Assembly: GCF_019397265.1 (NCBI RefSeq)
Contig: NZ_CP068985.1
Coordinates: forward strand, 4,134,501-4,198,500
Length of the DNA stretch: 64,000 bases
Direction: 5' to 3'
From: Nonomuraea coxensis DSM 45129
GTDB taxonomy: Bacteria > Actinomycetota > Actinomycetes > Streptosporangiales > Streptosporangiaceae
Within the stretch, counting starts at the first letter, position 1. Every line of letters starts with the position of its first letter. A program made the position numbers and the translations under genes. This document shows, piece by piece, positions 7,882 through 15,557 of the stretch. The notes under the pieces were generated by a model that ran no database searches, had not been told where the DNA came from, and saw nothing but the letters and a program-made list of their open reading frames with translations.

Positions 7882-8801
7882 CGGCGCTGAACGGCCCGGC
7901 CGAGGCCGCGCTCTCCTGGGTGGAGGAACATCTCGGCCAGTTCGGGGCGCGTACGCACGCCCGTGACGAGCACGAGCTCGTCCTGCTGCTCAAACCGCTC
8001 TCCGAGCTGGCGCTGACGGCCTCGCTGCTCGGCCGCGACCCGGCGCTGCGCGAGCGCTGCCACCGCCTCGTCACGTGGGCGTGGGACGAGGCCGAGCGCG
8101 GCGACTGCCTGCTGCGCGTCACCGCCGCCCGCCCCGAACTGGTGGAGAGCGTCGGGCTGTACGCGAGCGCGTACGAGTGCGGCCACCGCGACGAGCGCCT
8201 GCACGCCTGGTTCGCCCATCTGGCCGGCACCGCGCTGGCCGGCGGGCTGGAGATCCCGGCCTGGCGCGAGAGCGCGCTGCGCCACAACCTGGCGAGGCTG
8301 GGCCTCGCGGAACCGCCGCGGGCGTCGGCACGGGGGAGCTGGCTCGGCGCGCTGCCCGAGCCCTGGACGATCTCCGACGGCACCGGCTACCCGATGACCC
8401 ACGAGGCGTTCTACCTCACCGACTTCGGGGCGCGGCCGGCCGCGCTGTCCCCGGACACCGTCGCCTACCTGGCCCAGTGGCTGCCCGCCTGGTGGCGGTG
8501 CGTGCACGGGTCGGGCAACCACGACCTGGCGGCGGAGCTGGTCATGACCGCCGCCTGCGCGGGGCTCGCGCCCATGGAAGGGGCGCTTCCCGAGCTGCTG
8601 GCCCACGCGCGGCCCGACGGCGGGTTCGCCGGCCCGGCGGGCGCGGGCGGCGACCTGCCCAGGCCCGACGGCGACGACCTGCGGCGGCGGTTCCTGCGCG
8701 ACTACCACACCACCCTGGTCACGCTGCTCGCCCTCACCACCGGCCTGTGGGCCACGCGCGGCGCGCCCGTACCGGAGCTCATCGGAGGCGAGCGGACATG
8801 A
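7878..8801 (+). CDS. DUF6895-like helical protein
   Basis: A 307-residue protein from the ATG at 7878, which overlaps the previous stop by 4 bp; an in-frame ATG at 7836 would only add a basic, unlikely N-terminus. It begins ALSWVEEHLGQF and continues with LVLLLKPLSELALTASLLGRD, a pattern I associate with actinobacterial DUF6895 proteins of similar length, but I cannot confirm the match. It is mostly helical with paired-helix repeats (DLAAELVMTAACAGL ... LVTLLALTTGLW) that resemble an alpha/alpha toroid. No catalytic motif is evident. Genes on both sides are translationally coupled to it, so it probably works in the same pathway. Confidence 0.75.
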   Translation: MTALNGPAEAALSWVEEHLGQFGARTHARDEHELVLLLKPLSELALTASLLGRDPALRERCHRLVTWAWDEAERGDCLLRVTAARPELVESVGLYASAYECGHRDERLHAWFAHLAGTALAGGLEIPAWRESALRHNLARLGLAEPPRASARGSWLGALPEPWTISDGTGYPMTHEAFYLTDFGARPAALSPDTVAYLAQWLPAWWRCVHGSGNHDLAAELVMTAACAGLAPMEGALPELLAHARPDGGFAGPAGAGGDLPRPDGDDLRRRFLRDYHTTLVTLLALTTGLWATRGAPVPELIGGERT

Positions 8802-9532
8802 GCGAGAGACATTCCAGGACCATCGCCAGGGCGGGCCGGGTCAGGCGGCTCGACGCGCTGTTCCGGGCCATGGAGAACGACTTCCTGCTGCGCGAGCAGT
8901 TCGTCACCGGGCCTTCGGAGATCCTGTCCGAGTATCTGACGGGCGAGGCGCTCGCGCCCGAGCAGTCGGCGGTCACCGACCGGCTGATCTACGCGGTGTT
9001 CGCGAACAAGAAGCTGCTGCACTGGTTCCAGGAGTACGCGCACGACCACCTCGACGACGTGCCGGCCACGCACGTGTTCCTCGCGGACTTCCTCGACGCG
9101 GTCGTCGAGCACCGCGGCCGGGCCGTCGTGGCCGCTCTCGCCGCCGGCTGCGCGGCCGGGACCGGCGTGCGCGGGCTGAGCGACGACCTGCTGCACTATC
9201 TCGTCAACCTGCACGCCGCCCAGTTCCTCAAGCACGAGGAGGTGGCCGACGAGACGAGCGCCGACGAGGCGGAGCACGACAGCGTCGCCGTGGAGCGGGA
9301 CGAGGTGGCGGGCACGCTGACCGCCGTCACCTGGACCACGTACACCACGGGGACGGGCACCGGGACCGGCACCGGCGTCGCGACCCGCAGCCCGTTCACC
9401 GCCCTGCGGATGCGCGAGCGGGAGGAGACGGTGATCGGCCCCTTCATCCCGCTGTACGCCGCGGTGACCCTCAACGAGCTCGCCCGCTACGCCGCGCAGT
9501 TGCAGGACAACGGCGCCCTCGGGTACGGCTGA
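8798..9532 (+). CDS. Hypothetical helical protein (244 aa)
   Basis: A 244-residue protein starting MSERHSRTIARAGR at 8798, overlapping the previous stop by 4 bp. The first 150 residues are helical and rich in Leu and Phe (LDALFRAMENDFLLREQFVTGP, DRLIYAVFANKKLLHWF). A Thr/Gly repeat (TGTGTGTGTG, around 9348-9380) follows, then a hydrophobic C-terminus (FIPLYAAVTLNELARYA). I do not recognise a family and see no catalytic motif. It sits between the DUF6895-like gene and the oxygenase gene, with only 6 bp to the latter. Confidence 0.72.
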   Translation: MSERHSRTIARAGRVRRLDALFRAMENDFLLREQFVTGPSEILSEYLTGEALAPEQSAVTDRLIYAVFANKKLLHWFQEYAHDHLDDVPATHVFLADFLDAVVEHRGRAVVAALAAGCAAGTGVRGLSDDLLHYLVNLHAAQFLKHEEVADETSADEAEHDSVAVERDEVAGTLTAVTWTTYTTGTGTGTGTGVATRSPFTALRMREREETVIGPFIPLYAAVTLNELARYAAQLQDNGALGYG

Positions 9533-9538
9533 CCGCCC

Positions 9539-10807
9539 ATGGGCACCGGGACCGAGGACCACGCGGGCGGCCCGTCCTCCCGCGCCGCCCGCCGGGAGCG
9601 GGCGCTGCGCCTGGTGGAGGAGGGGCGGCGGGACGAGGCGCTGCCCCTGTGGCGGGCCGAGCTGGACACCGGCGAGAGCGGCCTGGCCTGGATGCAGGAC
9701 CAGCTCCACGCCTTGCTGGAGCGGCGCGACCTCACGGCGGCCGGCGAGTGCGCGGCGATCGCCGCCGAGCTGCGCTGGGGTGCCGGCTCCGGCCCGGTCC
9801 CGCGCGCGTCCGTCCCCATGAGCGTGCCCAAGCTCCGGCACGACCTGCAGCAGCTCGGCCACCTGCGCGGCCAGGGCGTGCTGGGCGAGGAGCACGCGCC
9901 CGTCATCGACGCCTACCGGCGGGCGCACGACCGGCTCGCGGCCCGGGGCGCGGACGCGCGCGAGCCACTGGACGCCGCCGCCGACCCGGTGCTCGCCGGC
10001 GCCTACAACCGCCTGCTCCACGTACGGGACACGCCTCGGGTGGCGCGCGCCCTGTCCTCCCGCTGGGATCCCGCCGCGGTCGAGGAGCAGTACCTGGCGA
10101 ACCCGCCGGGAGTCGTGTTCGTGGACGGCTTCCTCACCGAGGAGGCCCTCGACGGGCTGTACCGCTTCTGCCTGGACTCGACGATCTGGTCCGGCAACCG
10201 GTACGCGCACGGCCGGCTGGGCGCGTTCTTCCAGGACGGCTTCGCCTGCCCGCTGCTGATGCAGATCGCCGAGGAACTGCGCGAGGCGCTGCCGAGGCTC
10301 ATCGGCGAGCGTTATCCGCTGCGCCAGATGTGGGGTTTCAAGTCGGGCCCCGAACTGCCCGCCGACGCGACCACGCACGCCGATTTCGCCGCCGTCAACG
10401 TGAACTTCTGGATCACCCCGGACAGCGCCAACCTCGACCCGGGATCGGGCGGGCTGGTGGTGCACGACCTCGACGCGCCTCTTTCGTGGGACTTCGACAC
10501 CTACAACGGCCGTTCGGACCTCATCCGGCCTTTCCTGCGGGAGCGGCGGGCGCGCAGCATGACGATTCCGTACCGGCGGAACCGCGCGGTCGTCTTCAAT
10601 TCCGACCTGTTCCACGCGACCGACGCGGTGCGGTTCCGCCCAGGCTACGAGAATCTCCGCGTCAACGTCACGATGTTGTACGGGGACCGCGAGGCCGAGG
10701 TCCATCACCGCGAACTGTCGGGCCCCGTCACGACGCTTTCCCGGCCCGCGTGGCGGTCGGCGGCGTTCGCGAGAAGAAAAGCCGGCGCGAGACCCCGGAA
10801 AGGATGA
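9539..10807 (+). CDS. 2-oxoglutarate/Fe(II)-dependent oxygenase
   Basis: A 422-residue protein. Residues 1-180 are helical and TPR-like (ALRLVEEGRRDEALPLWRAEL). Residues 190-385 form a double-stranded beta-helix oxygenase with the iron triad H280 and D282 (THADF) and H359 (SDLFHATDA), plus R374 (ENLRVNV) in the place of the 2-oxoglutarate-binding Arg. The VNVNFWITP and GSGGLVVHD segments are typical of this superfamily. It could hydroxylate a precursor side chain or act on a small metabolite. The start follows the previous stop by 6 bp, and the stop is 3 bp before the next ATG. No strong ribosome site is seen at 9539. Confidence 0.82.
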   Translation: MGTGTEDHAGGPSSRAARRERALRLVEEGRRDEALPLWRAELDTGESGLAWMQDQLHALLERRDLTAAGECAAIAAELRWGAGSGPVPRASVPMSVPKLRHDLQQLGHLRGQGVLGEEHAPVIDAYRRAHDRLAARGADAREPLDAAADPVLAGAYNRLLHVRDTPRVARALSSRWDPAAVEEQYLANPPGVVFVDGFLTEEALDGLYRFCLDSTIWSGNRYAHGRLGAFFQDGFACPLLMQIAEELREALPRLIGERYPLRQMWGFKSGPELPADATTHADFAAVNVNFWITPDSANLDPGSGGLVVHDLDAPLSWDFDTYNGRSDLIRPFLRERRARSMTIPYRRNRAVVFNSDLFHATDAVRFRPGYENLRVNVTMLYGDREAEVHHRELSGPVTTLSRPAWRSAAFARRKAGARPRKG

Positions 10808-10810
10808 TCC

Positions 10811-11251
10811 ATGACCATCCCAGCGATTCAGGAACTGAAGGAATACCACCGCCGCGGCGGCGCGCGGTCCGCGGTCACGATCGACGACGAGGAGATGCGG
10901 CGGGTCACGGACGTGCTGGCCCGCCAGGGGGTCGTCGTCGCGACGCCGCCCGCCGAGCTCCGCTACATCGAGGGCCTGCTGCGCCTGCCGCTCTTCTCGA
11001 TCGAGGAGTTCTTCGTCATTCCCGCCTCGGGGCATCCGGAATGCGCCTGCGGGCGTACGCCGACCGCCCTCGACCTCGTCGTGCACGCGGTCGAGAGCCG
11101 GCTGCACGACGAGCAGCTGCTGCGCGACACCCTCACCGGTGAGCACAATCTCTTCGAGTTCGCCGACGAAGGCCGCGCGGCGCCCTGCCTCAACTGCGGC
11201 CGGGAATTCCTCAGCCGCTCCTACTGGACCCACAACTACCTGTACGCCTGA
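10811..11251 (+). CDS. Small Cys-rich protein, putative zinc-binding (146 aa)
   Basis: A 146-residue protein starting MTIPAIQELKEYHRRG. It carries two cysteine pairs, CAC in PECACGR (about residues 76-80) and CLNC in PCLNCGREF (about residues 126-133), arranged like a split zinc knuckle, and ends SRSYWTHNYLYA. Between them lies a helical segment (LDLVVHAVESRLHDEQLL). I do not know the family. The AAAGGATG region ahead of the ATG gives a weak ribosome site. Its place between an oxygenase and a DUF1843/radical SAM pair suggests an accessory or partner role in peptide maturation. Confidence 0.75.
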   Translation: MTIPAIQELKEYHRRGGARSAVTIDDEEMRRVTDVLARQGVVVATPPAELRYIEGLLRLPLFSIEEFFVIPASGHPECACGRTPTALDLVVHAVESRLHDEQLLRDTLTGEHNLFEFADEGRAAPCLNCGREFLSRSYWTHNYLYA

Positions 11252-11277
11252 CCGGAAACGACAATGAAGGAGTCGTC

Positions 11278-11451
11278 ATGCCCATTCTCTACGGACCCGC
11301 CATTCAGGAGGCCATCGCCCGGGGCGACGTCGCCGAGATGCGGCGCCTCGTCACCGAGGCGGAGGAGCACATCAAGGAATGGGGGAACGTGCCGCTGGCG
11401 CTCGAACTCCTCAAGGTCGAGCTGATGAAGGCGGAATACCAGGCGGGCTGA
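11278..11451 (+). CDS. DUF1843-family small peptide (57 aa), candidate radical SAM substrate
   Basis: A 57-residue protein with a clear GAAGGAG ribosome site 6 nt before the ATG. It starts MPILYGPAIQEAIARGDVAEM and continues as a charged helix (VTEAEEHIKEW, LELLKVELMKAEYQ). The YGPAIxEAIAxGD(L/V)xxM pattern is that of DUF1843 peptides. The radical SAM/SPASM gene follows 27 bp downstream. I recall a maturase family named for a GDL motif in such peptides; here the motif reads GDV. The small size, strong ribosome site and position point to a maturation substrate or leader carrier, but this is inferred. Confidence 0.82.
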   Translation: MPILYGPAIQEAIARGDVAEMRRLVTEAEEHIKEWGNVPLALELLKVELMKAEYQAG

Positions 11452-11478
11452 GCGCGGACCGGGGGAGAACGACGTCTC

Positions 11479-12918
11479 ATGTCCGTCGAGGAGGACGGCC
11501 TGGCCCGCCGCGTGGCCAGGGAGCGGGACTTCCGCGACAAGGTGCCCGTCCACGTGGTGTGGGAGCTGACCTTGGCGTGCAACCTGAAATGCCTGCACTG
11601 CGGCTCGCGGGCGGGACCGCGCAGGCCCGCCGAGCTGACCACCGAGGAGGCTCTCGACCTGGTCGCCCAGCTCGCCGGGCTCGGCACCCGCGAGCTGACC
11701 GTCATCGGCGGCGAGGCGTACCTGCGCAACGACTGGGTCGAGATCATCCGCCGGGCCACCGAGCTCGGGATGTCCTGCTCGATGCAGACGGGAGCACGGG
11801 CGCTCACTCCTGCGCGGCTGCGCGCCGGGGCGGACGCCGGGCTGCGCGGCATCGGGGTGTCGATCGACGGGCTGCGGGACCTGCACGACGAGGTCCGCGG
11901 CGTGCCCGGCGCGTACGCCAACGCCTTCAAGGTGCTGCGGGACGCCCGTGAGGCCGGCCTGCGCGTCAGCGTGAACACGCAGATCGGCGCGCGGACCATC
12001 GGGGAGCTGCCCGCGCTCATGGACGAGCTCGTCGCGGCGGGGGTGACGCACTGGCAGGTCCAGCTCACCGTCGCGATGGGCAACGCCGCCGACCACGACG
12101 AGCTGCTGCTGCAGCCGTACCGACTGGCCGAGCTCATGCCGTTGCTGGCCCGGCTCCATCACGAGGGGCAGCGGCACGGCCTGCTGATGGTGCCGGGCAA
12201 CAACATCGGCTATTTCGGCCCTTATGAGCATCTGTGGCGGAATGCCTCGTCGATGTCCGGCCACTGGAGCGGCTGCGAGGCCGGGCACACCGCGCTCGGC
12301 ATCGAGGCCGACGGGACGGTCAAAGGCTGCCCCTCGCTGCCGACGTCGGCGTACACGGCGGGGAACGTGCGGGACCTGTCCGTCGCGGACATGTGGCGCG
12401 ACTCGCCCGCCCTCGGGTTCCGCCGCGGCCGGGCGGGCGCGGACGAGCTGTGGGGGCACTGCGGGACCTGCTACTACGCGGACGTGTGCGACGCGGGCTG
12501 CACCTGGACGGCGCACTCGCTCCTCGGCCGGCCGGGCAACAACCCCTACTGCCACCACCGGGTGCTGGAGCTCGCCAAGAAGGGGATCCGCGAACGGATC
12601 GTCAAGGTGGCCGACGCCTCCGCCGCGCCTTTCGGCATCGGCGAGTTCGCCCTCGTCGAGGAGGCGATCCCGGCCGATCCGCGGCCGGCCGATCCGCGGC
12701 CGGCCGTGCCGGGCCGCGCCGAGCGGGCGCCCGGGGATCGCGGGGTCCCCGAGCTGCGGCTGTGCGGCGACTGCGCGCACTTCGTCATGGCCGGGGACGC
12801 CGCGTGCCCGTTCTGCAGCGCCGACGTGGCCGAGGCCGAGGAGCGGGCCCGCGCCGTCCACCGGCGGCGGACGGAGCTGATGGACCAGGTGAAGGCGCTC
12901 ATGCGCCAGGAGACGTGA
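11479..12918 (+). CDS. Radical SAM/SPASM peptide maturase
   Basis: A 479-residue enzyme. C34, C38 and C41 (CNLKCLHC) form the radical SAM cluster motif, followed by GGEAYLR and SIDGL strands of the TIM-barrel. The SPASM region (residues about 275-355: GCEAGHTALG, KGCPSL, CGTCYYADVCDAGC, NPYCHHR) should hold auxiliary iron-sulfur clusters. A C-terminal tail has a zinc-ribbon-like CGDCAHF ... CPFC and a charged helix. This class installs carbon-carbon, thioether or epimer changes in peptides. It directly follows the DUF1843 peptide and ends the rightward operon. A 12-bp in-frame duplication (PADPRPADPRP) lies in the linker. Confidence 0.88.
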   Translation: MSVEEDGLARRVARERDFRDKVPVHVVWELTLACNLKCLHCGSRAGPRRPAELTTEEALDLVAQLAGLGTRELTVIGGEAYLRNDWVEIIRRATELGMSCSMQTGARALTPARLRAGADAGLRGIGVSIDGLRDLHDEVRGVPGAYANAFKVLRDAREAGLRVSVNTQIGARTIGELPALMDELVAAGVTHWQVQLTVAMGNAADHDELLLQPYRLAELMPLLARLHHEGQRHGLLMVPGNNIGYFGPYEHLWRNASSMSGHWSGCEAGHTALGIEADGTVKGCPSLPTSAYTAGNVRDLSVADMWRDSPALGFRRGRAGADELWGHCGTCYYADVCDAGCTWTAHSLLGRPGNNPYCHHRVLELAKKGIRERIVKVADASAAPFGIGEFALVEEAIPADPRPADPRPAVPGRAERAPGDRGVPELRLCGDCAHFVMAGDAACPFCSADVAEAEERARAVHRRRTELMDQVKALMRQET

Positions 12919-12967
12919 GTCCGCGCGCCCCCGCCGGGGCAGGTGAGCGGGGGCGCGCGGACGGGGA

Positions 12968-13004
12968 ACCGGCCGGGGCGGGACGGTGCCGCGCCCCGGC
13001 CGGT
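12968..13004. terminator. Strong hairpin between convergent radical SAM and pectate lyase genes
   Basis: ACCGGCCGGGGC (12968-12979) and GCCCCGGCCGGT (12993-13004) form a perfect 12-bp stem with a 13-nt loop, in the 90-bp gap where the two genes converge. It probably ends transcription from both sides. Confidence 0.7.
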
Positions 13005-13008
13005 CGGG

Positions 13009-14613
13009 TCACGAGGCGTAGGTCTCGAACTCGGCGACCTTCGGGGTGCCGGACGCGCCGGTGATCCTGAAGGTGATCTTGGTGAGCGAGGTGGGGGTGA
13101 AGGTGATGGTCCCCGCGCCGCTGCCCGACTTCAGCACGGCGCCGGTGCCGGCGTTGAGGAGCTGCCACGAGCCGATGACCCCCGAGGAGCCGGCCGCCTC
13201 ACGGATGACGACGCTGGAGACCGTCGTGGCCGACCCCCACTTGATGGAGATGTCGCCGGTCGAGCCGGACGGCGACCAGTAGGTGCTCATGTCGCCGTCG
13301 CGCACGTTGCCGTAGCTCGTGCCGCTCGCCTTGCTGGAGCCGTCGGAGCCGGCCCCGATGCTGAGGTTGGTCCCGCCGGGCGACGAGGTCGGGGTCGTGG
13401 TGGGCGAGGACGTCGGCGAGGACGTGGGTGACGACGTGGGGCTCGCCGTGGGGGACTGGGGCGTGCAGCTGCCGTTCGACACCTGCAGGCCCTTGTCGGC
13501 GCCCGCCGTGCGCCGGACGACGTCCGGCACGCAGCTCGCCGCGTCGAGGCTGTAGGAGTAGGGGACGCTGACGGAGGTGGTGGACTGCACGTTCGGCCCG
13601 GCGGGGTTGTTGTCCGAGCCGGGGGCGGACCAGGTCACGTTGTCGAAGATGTTGCCCGCGACCTGCCAGTAGCCGGCCTCGCTGGTGTAGAAGGTGCCGA
13701 GGACGTCCTTGGAGTCCTCGAAGTAGTTGTTCTCCACCTTGGCGCGGGCTCCGGCGCGGGAGTTGATGCCGGACTCGTGCAGGTTCACGTAGTGGTTGTC
13801 GTAGATGTGGGCGATGCCGCCCCGCAGCAGCGGGGTTCGGGAGTCGATGTTCTCGTACAGGTTGTGGTGGAAGGTGACGTAGCCGTTGGAGCGGTCGCTC
13901 TCGCTGGAGCCGATGAGCCCGCCGCGGCCGGAGTTGCGCAGGACGCTGTAGGACAGCGTCACGTACTGGGTGTTGTCCTTCATGTCGAACAGGCCGTCGA
14001 AGCCCTCCGACTCGCCGCCCGACGCCTCCAGCGTGACGTGGTCGACCCACACGTTGCGGACGTCGCTCTCCATGCCGATGGCGTCGCCGCCGTTGGACGT
14101 GGGGGAGCCGGACTTCTTGACGTTCCTGACGGTCACGTTCTGGATGATGATGTTGCCGGCCTCCCGGATGTGGATGCCGAGCTGGTCGAAGACGGCTCCG
14201 CTGCCGACCCCGACGATCGTGACGTTGCTGATCTGCTTGAGCTCGATCACGCCGGCGGCGGTGTTGCAGCTCCCGCCCGACACCTTCGCGGTGTTGCCGT
14301 GGTTGATGGTCCCCTCGACCTCGATGGTGATCGGGGTGCTGCTGCTGGCCCGGTTGCACAGGGCCTGGTGGATCGCGGTGCCCGTGGTGGCGCGTACCGT
14401 CTGGCCGCCCGCGCCGCCGGTGGTGCCGCCGTTGACGGCGGCGTAGCCGGTGGCGGTGCCCGTCGCCGCCGCCGACGCCTGGAGGCCGGGCAGGGCCGCG
14501 CCGACCGCGGCGGCGGCGGTCACCGCGGCCAGCGCCGCCGCGAGCCGCGCCGCGACGGCCCGTCTCGTCCTCGGCCCACCGGCGGCCACGCCCCTCCTGT
14601 CGAACTTGCTCAT
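13009..14613 (-). CDS. Secreted pectate lyase (PL1) with C-terminal carbohydrate-binding domain
   Basis: A 534-residue exported enzyme. The ATG at 14613 has an AAGGAG site and gives a signal peptide (RRAVAARLAAALAAVTAAAAVGA). The parallel beta-helix domain has VWVDHVTL, a calcium-site region (FDGLFDMKDN) and SRTPLLRGG, which holds the catalytic Arg of PL1 pectate lyases. A Ser/Pro/Thr linker made of SPTS repeats leads to an F5/8-type (CBM32-like) domain of about 110 residues (DGDMSTYWSPSG ... VAEFETYAS). It cleaves polygalacturonate by beta-elimination outside the cell. An 18-bp LacI-type palindrome upstream suggests control by a sugar-responsive repressor. Confidence 0.92.
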   Translation of the reverse strand: MSKFDRRGVAAGGPRTRRAVAARLAAALAAVTAAAAVGAALPGLQASAAATGTATGYAAVNGGTTGGAGGQTVRATTGTAIHQALCNRASSSTPITIEVEGTINHGNTAKVSGGSCNTAAGVIELKQISNVTIVGVGSGAVFDQLGIHIREAGNIIIQNVTVRNVKKSGSPTSNGGDAIGMESDVRNVWVDHVTLEASGGESEGFDGLFDMKDNTQYVTLSYSVLRNSGRGGLIGSSESDRSNGYVTFHHNLYENIDSRTPLLRGGIAHIYDNHYVNLHESGINSRAGARAKVENNYFEDSKDVLGTFYTSEAGYWQVAGNIFDNVTWSAPGSDNNPAGPNVQSTTSVSVPYSYSLDAASCVPDVVRRTAGADKGLQVSNGSCTPQSPTASPTSSPTSSPTSSPTTTPTSSPGGTNLSIGAGSDGSSKASGTSYGNVRDGDMSTYWSPSGSTGDISIKWGSATTVSSVVIREAAGSSGVIGSWQLLNAGTGAVLKSGSGAGTITFTPTSLTKITFRITGASGTPKVAEFETYAS

Positions 14614-14698
14614 CACAGCCGAACTCCTTGCTGGTCCGGCAGGCCCTCGGGGCCTGCGCTCCGGGTCCCCCCAGCGAGTGCGCATCGCCCCCACACCG

Positions 14699-14716
14699 TA
14701 GGAAAGCGCTTTCCTA
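14699..14716. promoter_or_regulatory. LacI-family operator upstream of pectate lyase
   Basis: TAGGAAAGCGCTTTCCTA is a perfect 18-bp palindrome with the central GCGC typical of LacI/GalR operators. It lies 86 bp upstream of the lyase ATG. A LacI-family repressor gene is not in the window. Confidence 0.75.
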
Positions 14717-14894
14717 GGTGTCAACGCGCCATGAAACTTTCATGGCGCGTCACGGTCGTGACCCGCGATGCTGCTGTGATCCGCGAAGCCGCAAGGGATG
14801 TGACGGCCGAGGCCCGGGCGGTGGTCCAGGACAGGCGCTGCCCGGCGAACGGATCAGGCCCGCCGTGGTCGCCTCCGGAAGGTCGCGACGGGAG

Positions 14895-15383
14895 TCATGA
14901 CCGGTGGATGGCCTTCGTGGCGGGCGAGCGCCCGCACTCGACCCAGCGGCCCCACCCGCTGGAGGCGTCCGCCGCGCCGGGGGCGTCGGCGGTCCCGTTT
15001 ATGGCGACGCACCTGCCGTACGCCTTCACCTTCACCGGTCCCGCGTAGTACCGGAAGGCGCCCTCGTCCGTCTCGCCGTGCTGGGGGACGAAGGAACCGG
15101 CGCGCACGAGAAGGGTCACCAAGGTCTTGGTAGGGGTCCCGACGGAGTATCTCTTCATGGTGACGGCGCAGTGCTCCCCGGTCAGGCCGTTGTAGAGCAG
15201 GAACACCTGACCGTAGAGGGTGTTCGTGTGGTCGGTCACCGACCTGGTGTGCTCGTTCAGCACGTGAAAACCGCTGCCGCACACCCGCTCCGGGGTGTAC
15301 CCGGTCGCGGCGGCGGGGGAGGCGGCGAGTGCGGTGGTGAGCACGGCCGCCGTGGCGAGCCGCGCGATGACGGATCCGGTCAT
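14895..15383 (-). CDS. SapA-like spore-associated secreted protein
   Basis: A 162-residue protein with an AGGAGGA ribosome site 6-7 nt before the ATG at 15383 and a clear signal peptide (ARLATAAVLTTALAASPAAA). The mature part has CGSGFHVLN, FLLYNGLTGEHCAVTM, RYYAGPVKVKAYGRCV and WVECG. This is the order of conserved pieces in Streptomyces spore-associated protein A (CGSG ... YLTYN ... CAVT ... YAGPVYV ... C). Four Cys probably make two disulfides. The function of SapA-like proteins is unknown; they are coat or surface proteins of sporulating actinomycetes. It is divergent from the HTH membrane protein gene at 15558. Confidence 0.75.
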   Translation of the reverse strand: MTGSVIARLATAAVLTTALAASPAAATGYTPERVCGSGFHVLNEHTRSVTDHTNTLYGQVFLLYNGLTGEHCAVTMKRYSVGTPTKTLVTLLVRAGSFVPQHGETDEGAFRYYAGPVKVKAYGRCVAINGTADAPGAADASSGWGRWVECGRSPATKAIHRS

Positions 15384-15557
15384 GAAGATCCTCCTGTGGA
15401 CGCTGATCATCCGGCGACTCCGATGGTGACCGGCGCCCCTGTTGTACGGGAGGGCTCGCCGCGTAATCCTGCCCGATCGCGGACAAAGAGTTGTCCGCGG
15501 ACAACTCCTTCTGTTGACTTGATCATCATCGAGGGAGGAACGGGGGAGGCGGCCGGG

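Noticed and set aside
13370..13450. Short repeats resembling a small CRISPR array
   Set aside because: They encode the SPTS linker of the pectate lyase; the unit is short, with no spacers and no cas genes.
13777..15048. Open frame opposite the pectate lyase
   Set aside because: Val/Asp-rich antisense shadow of the beta-helix domain; it also crosses the operator and promoter.
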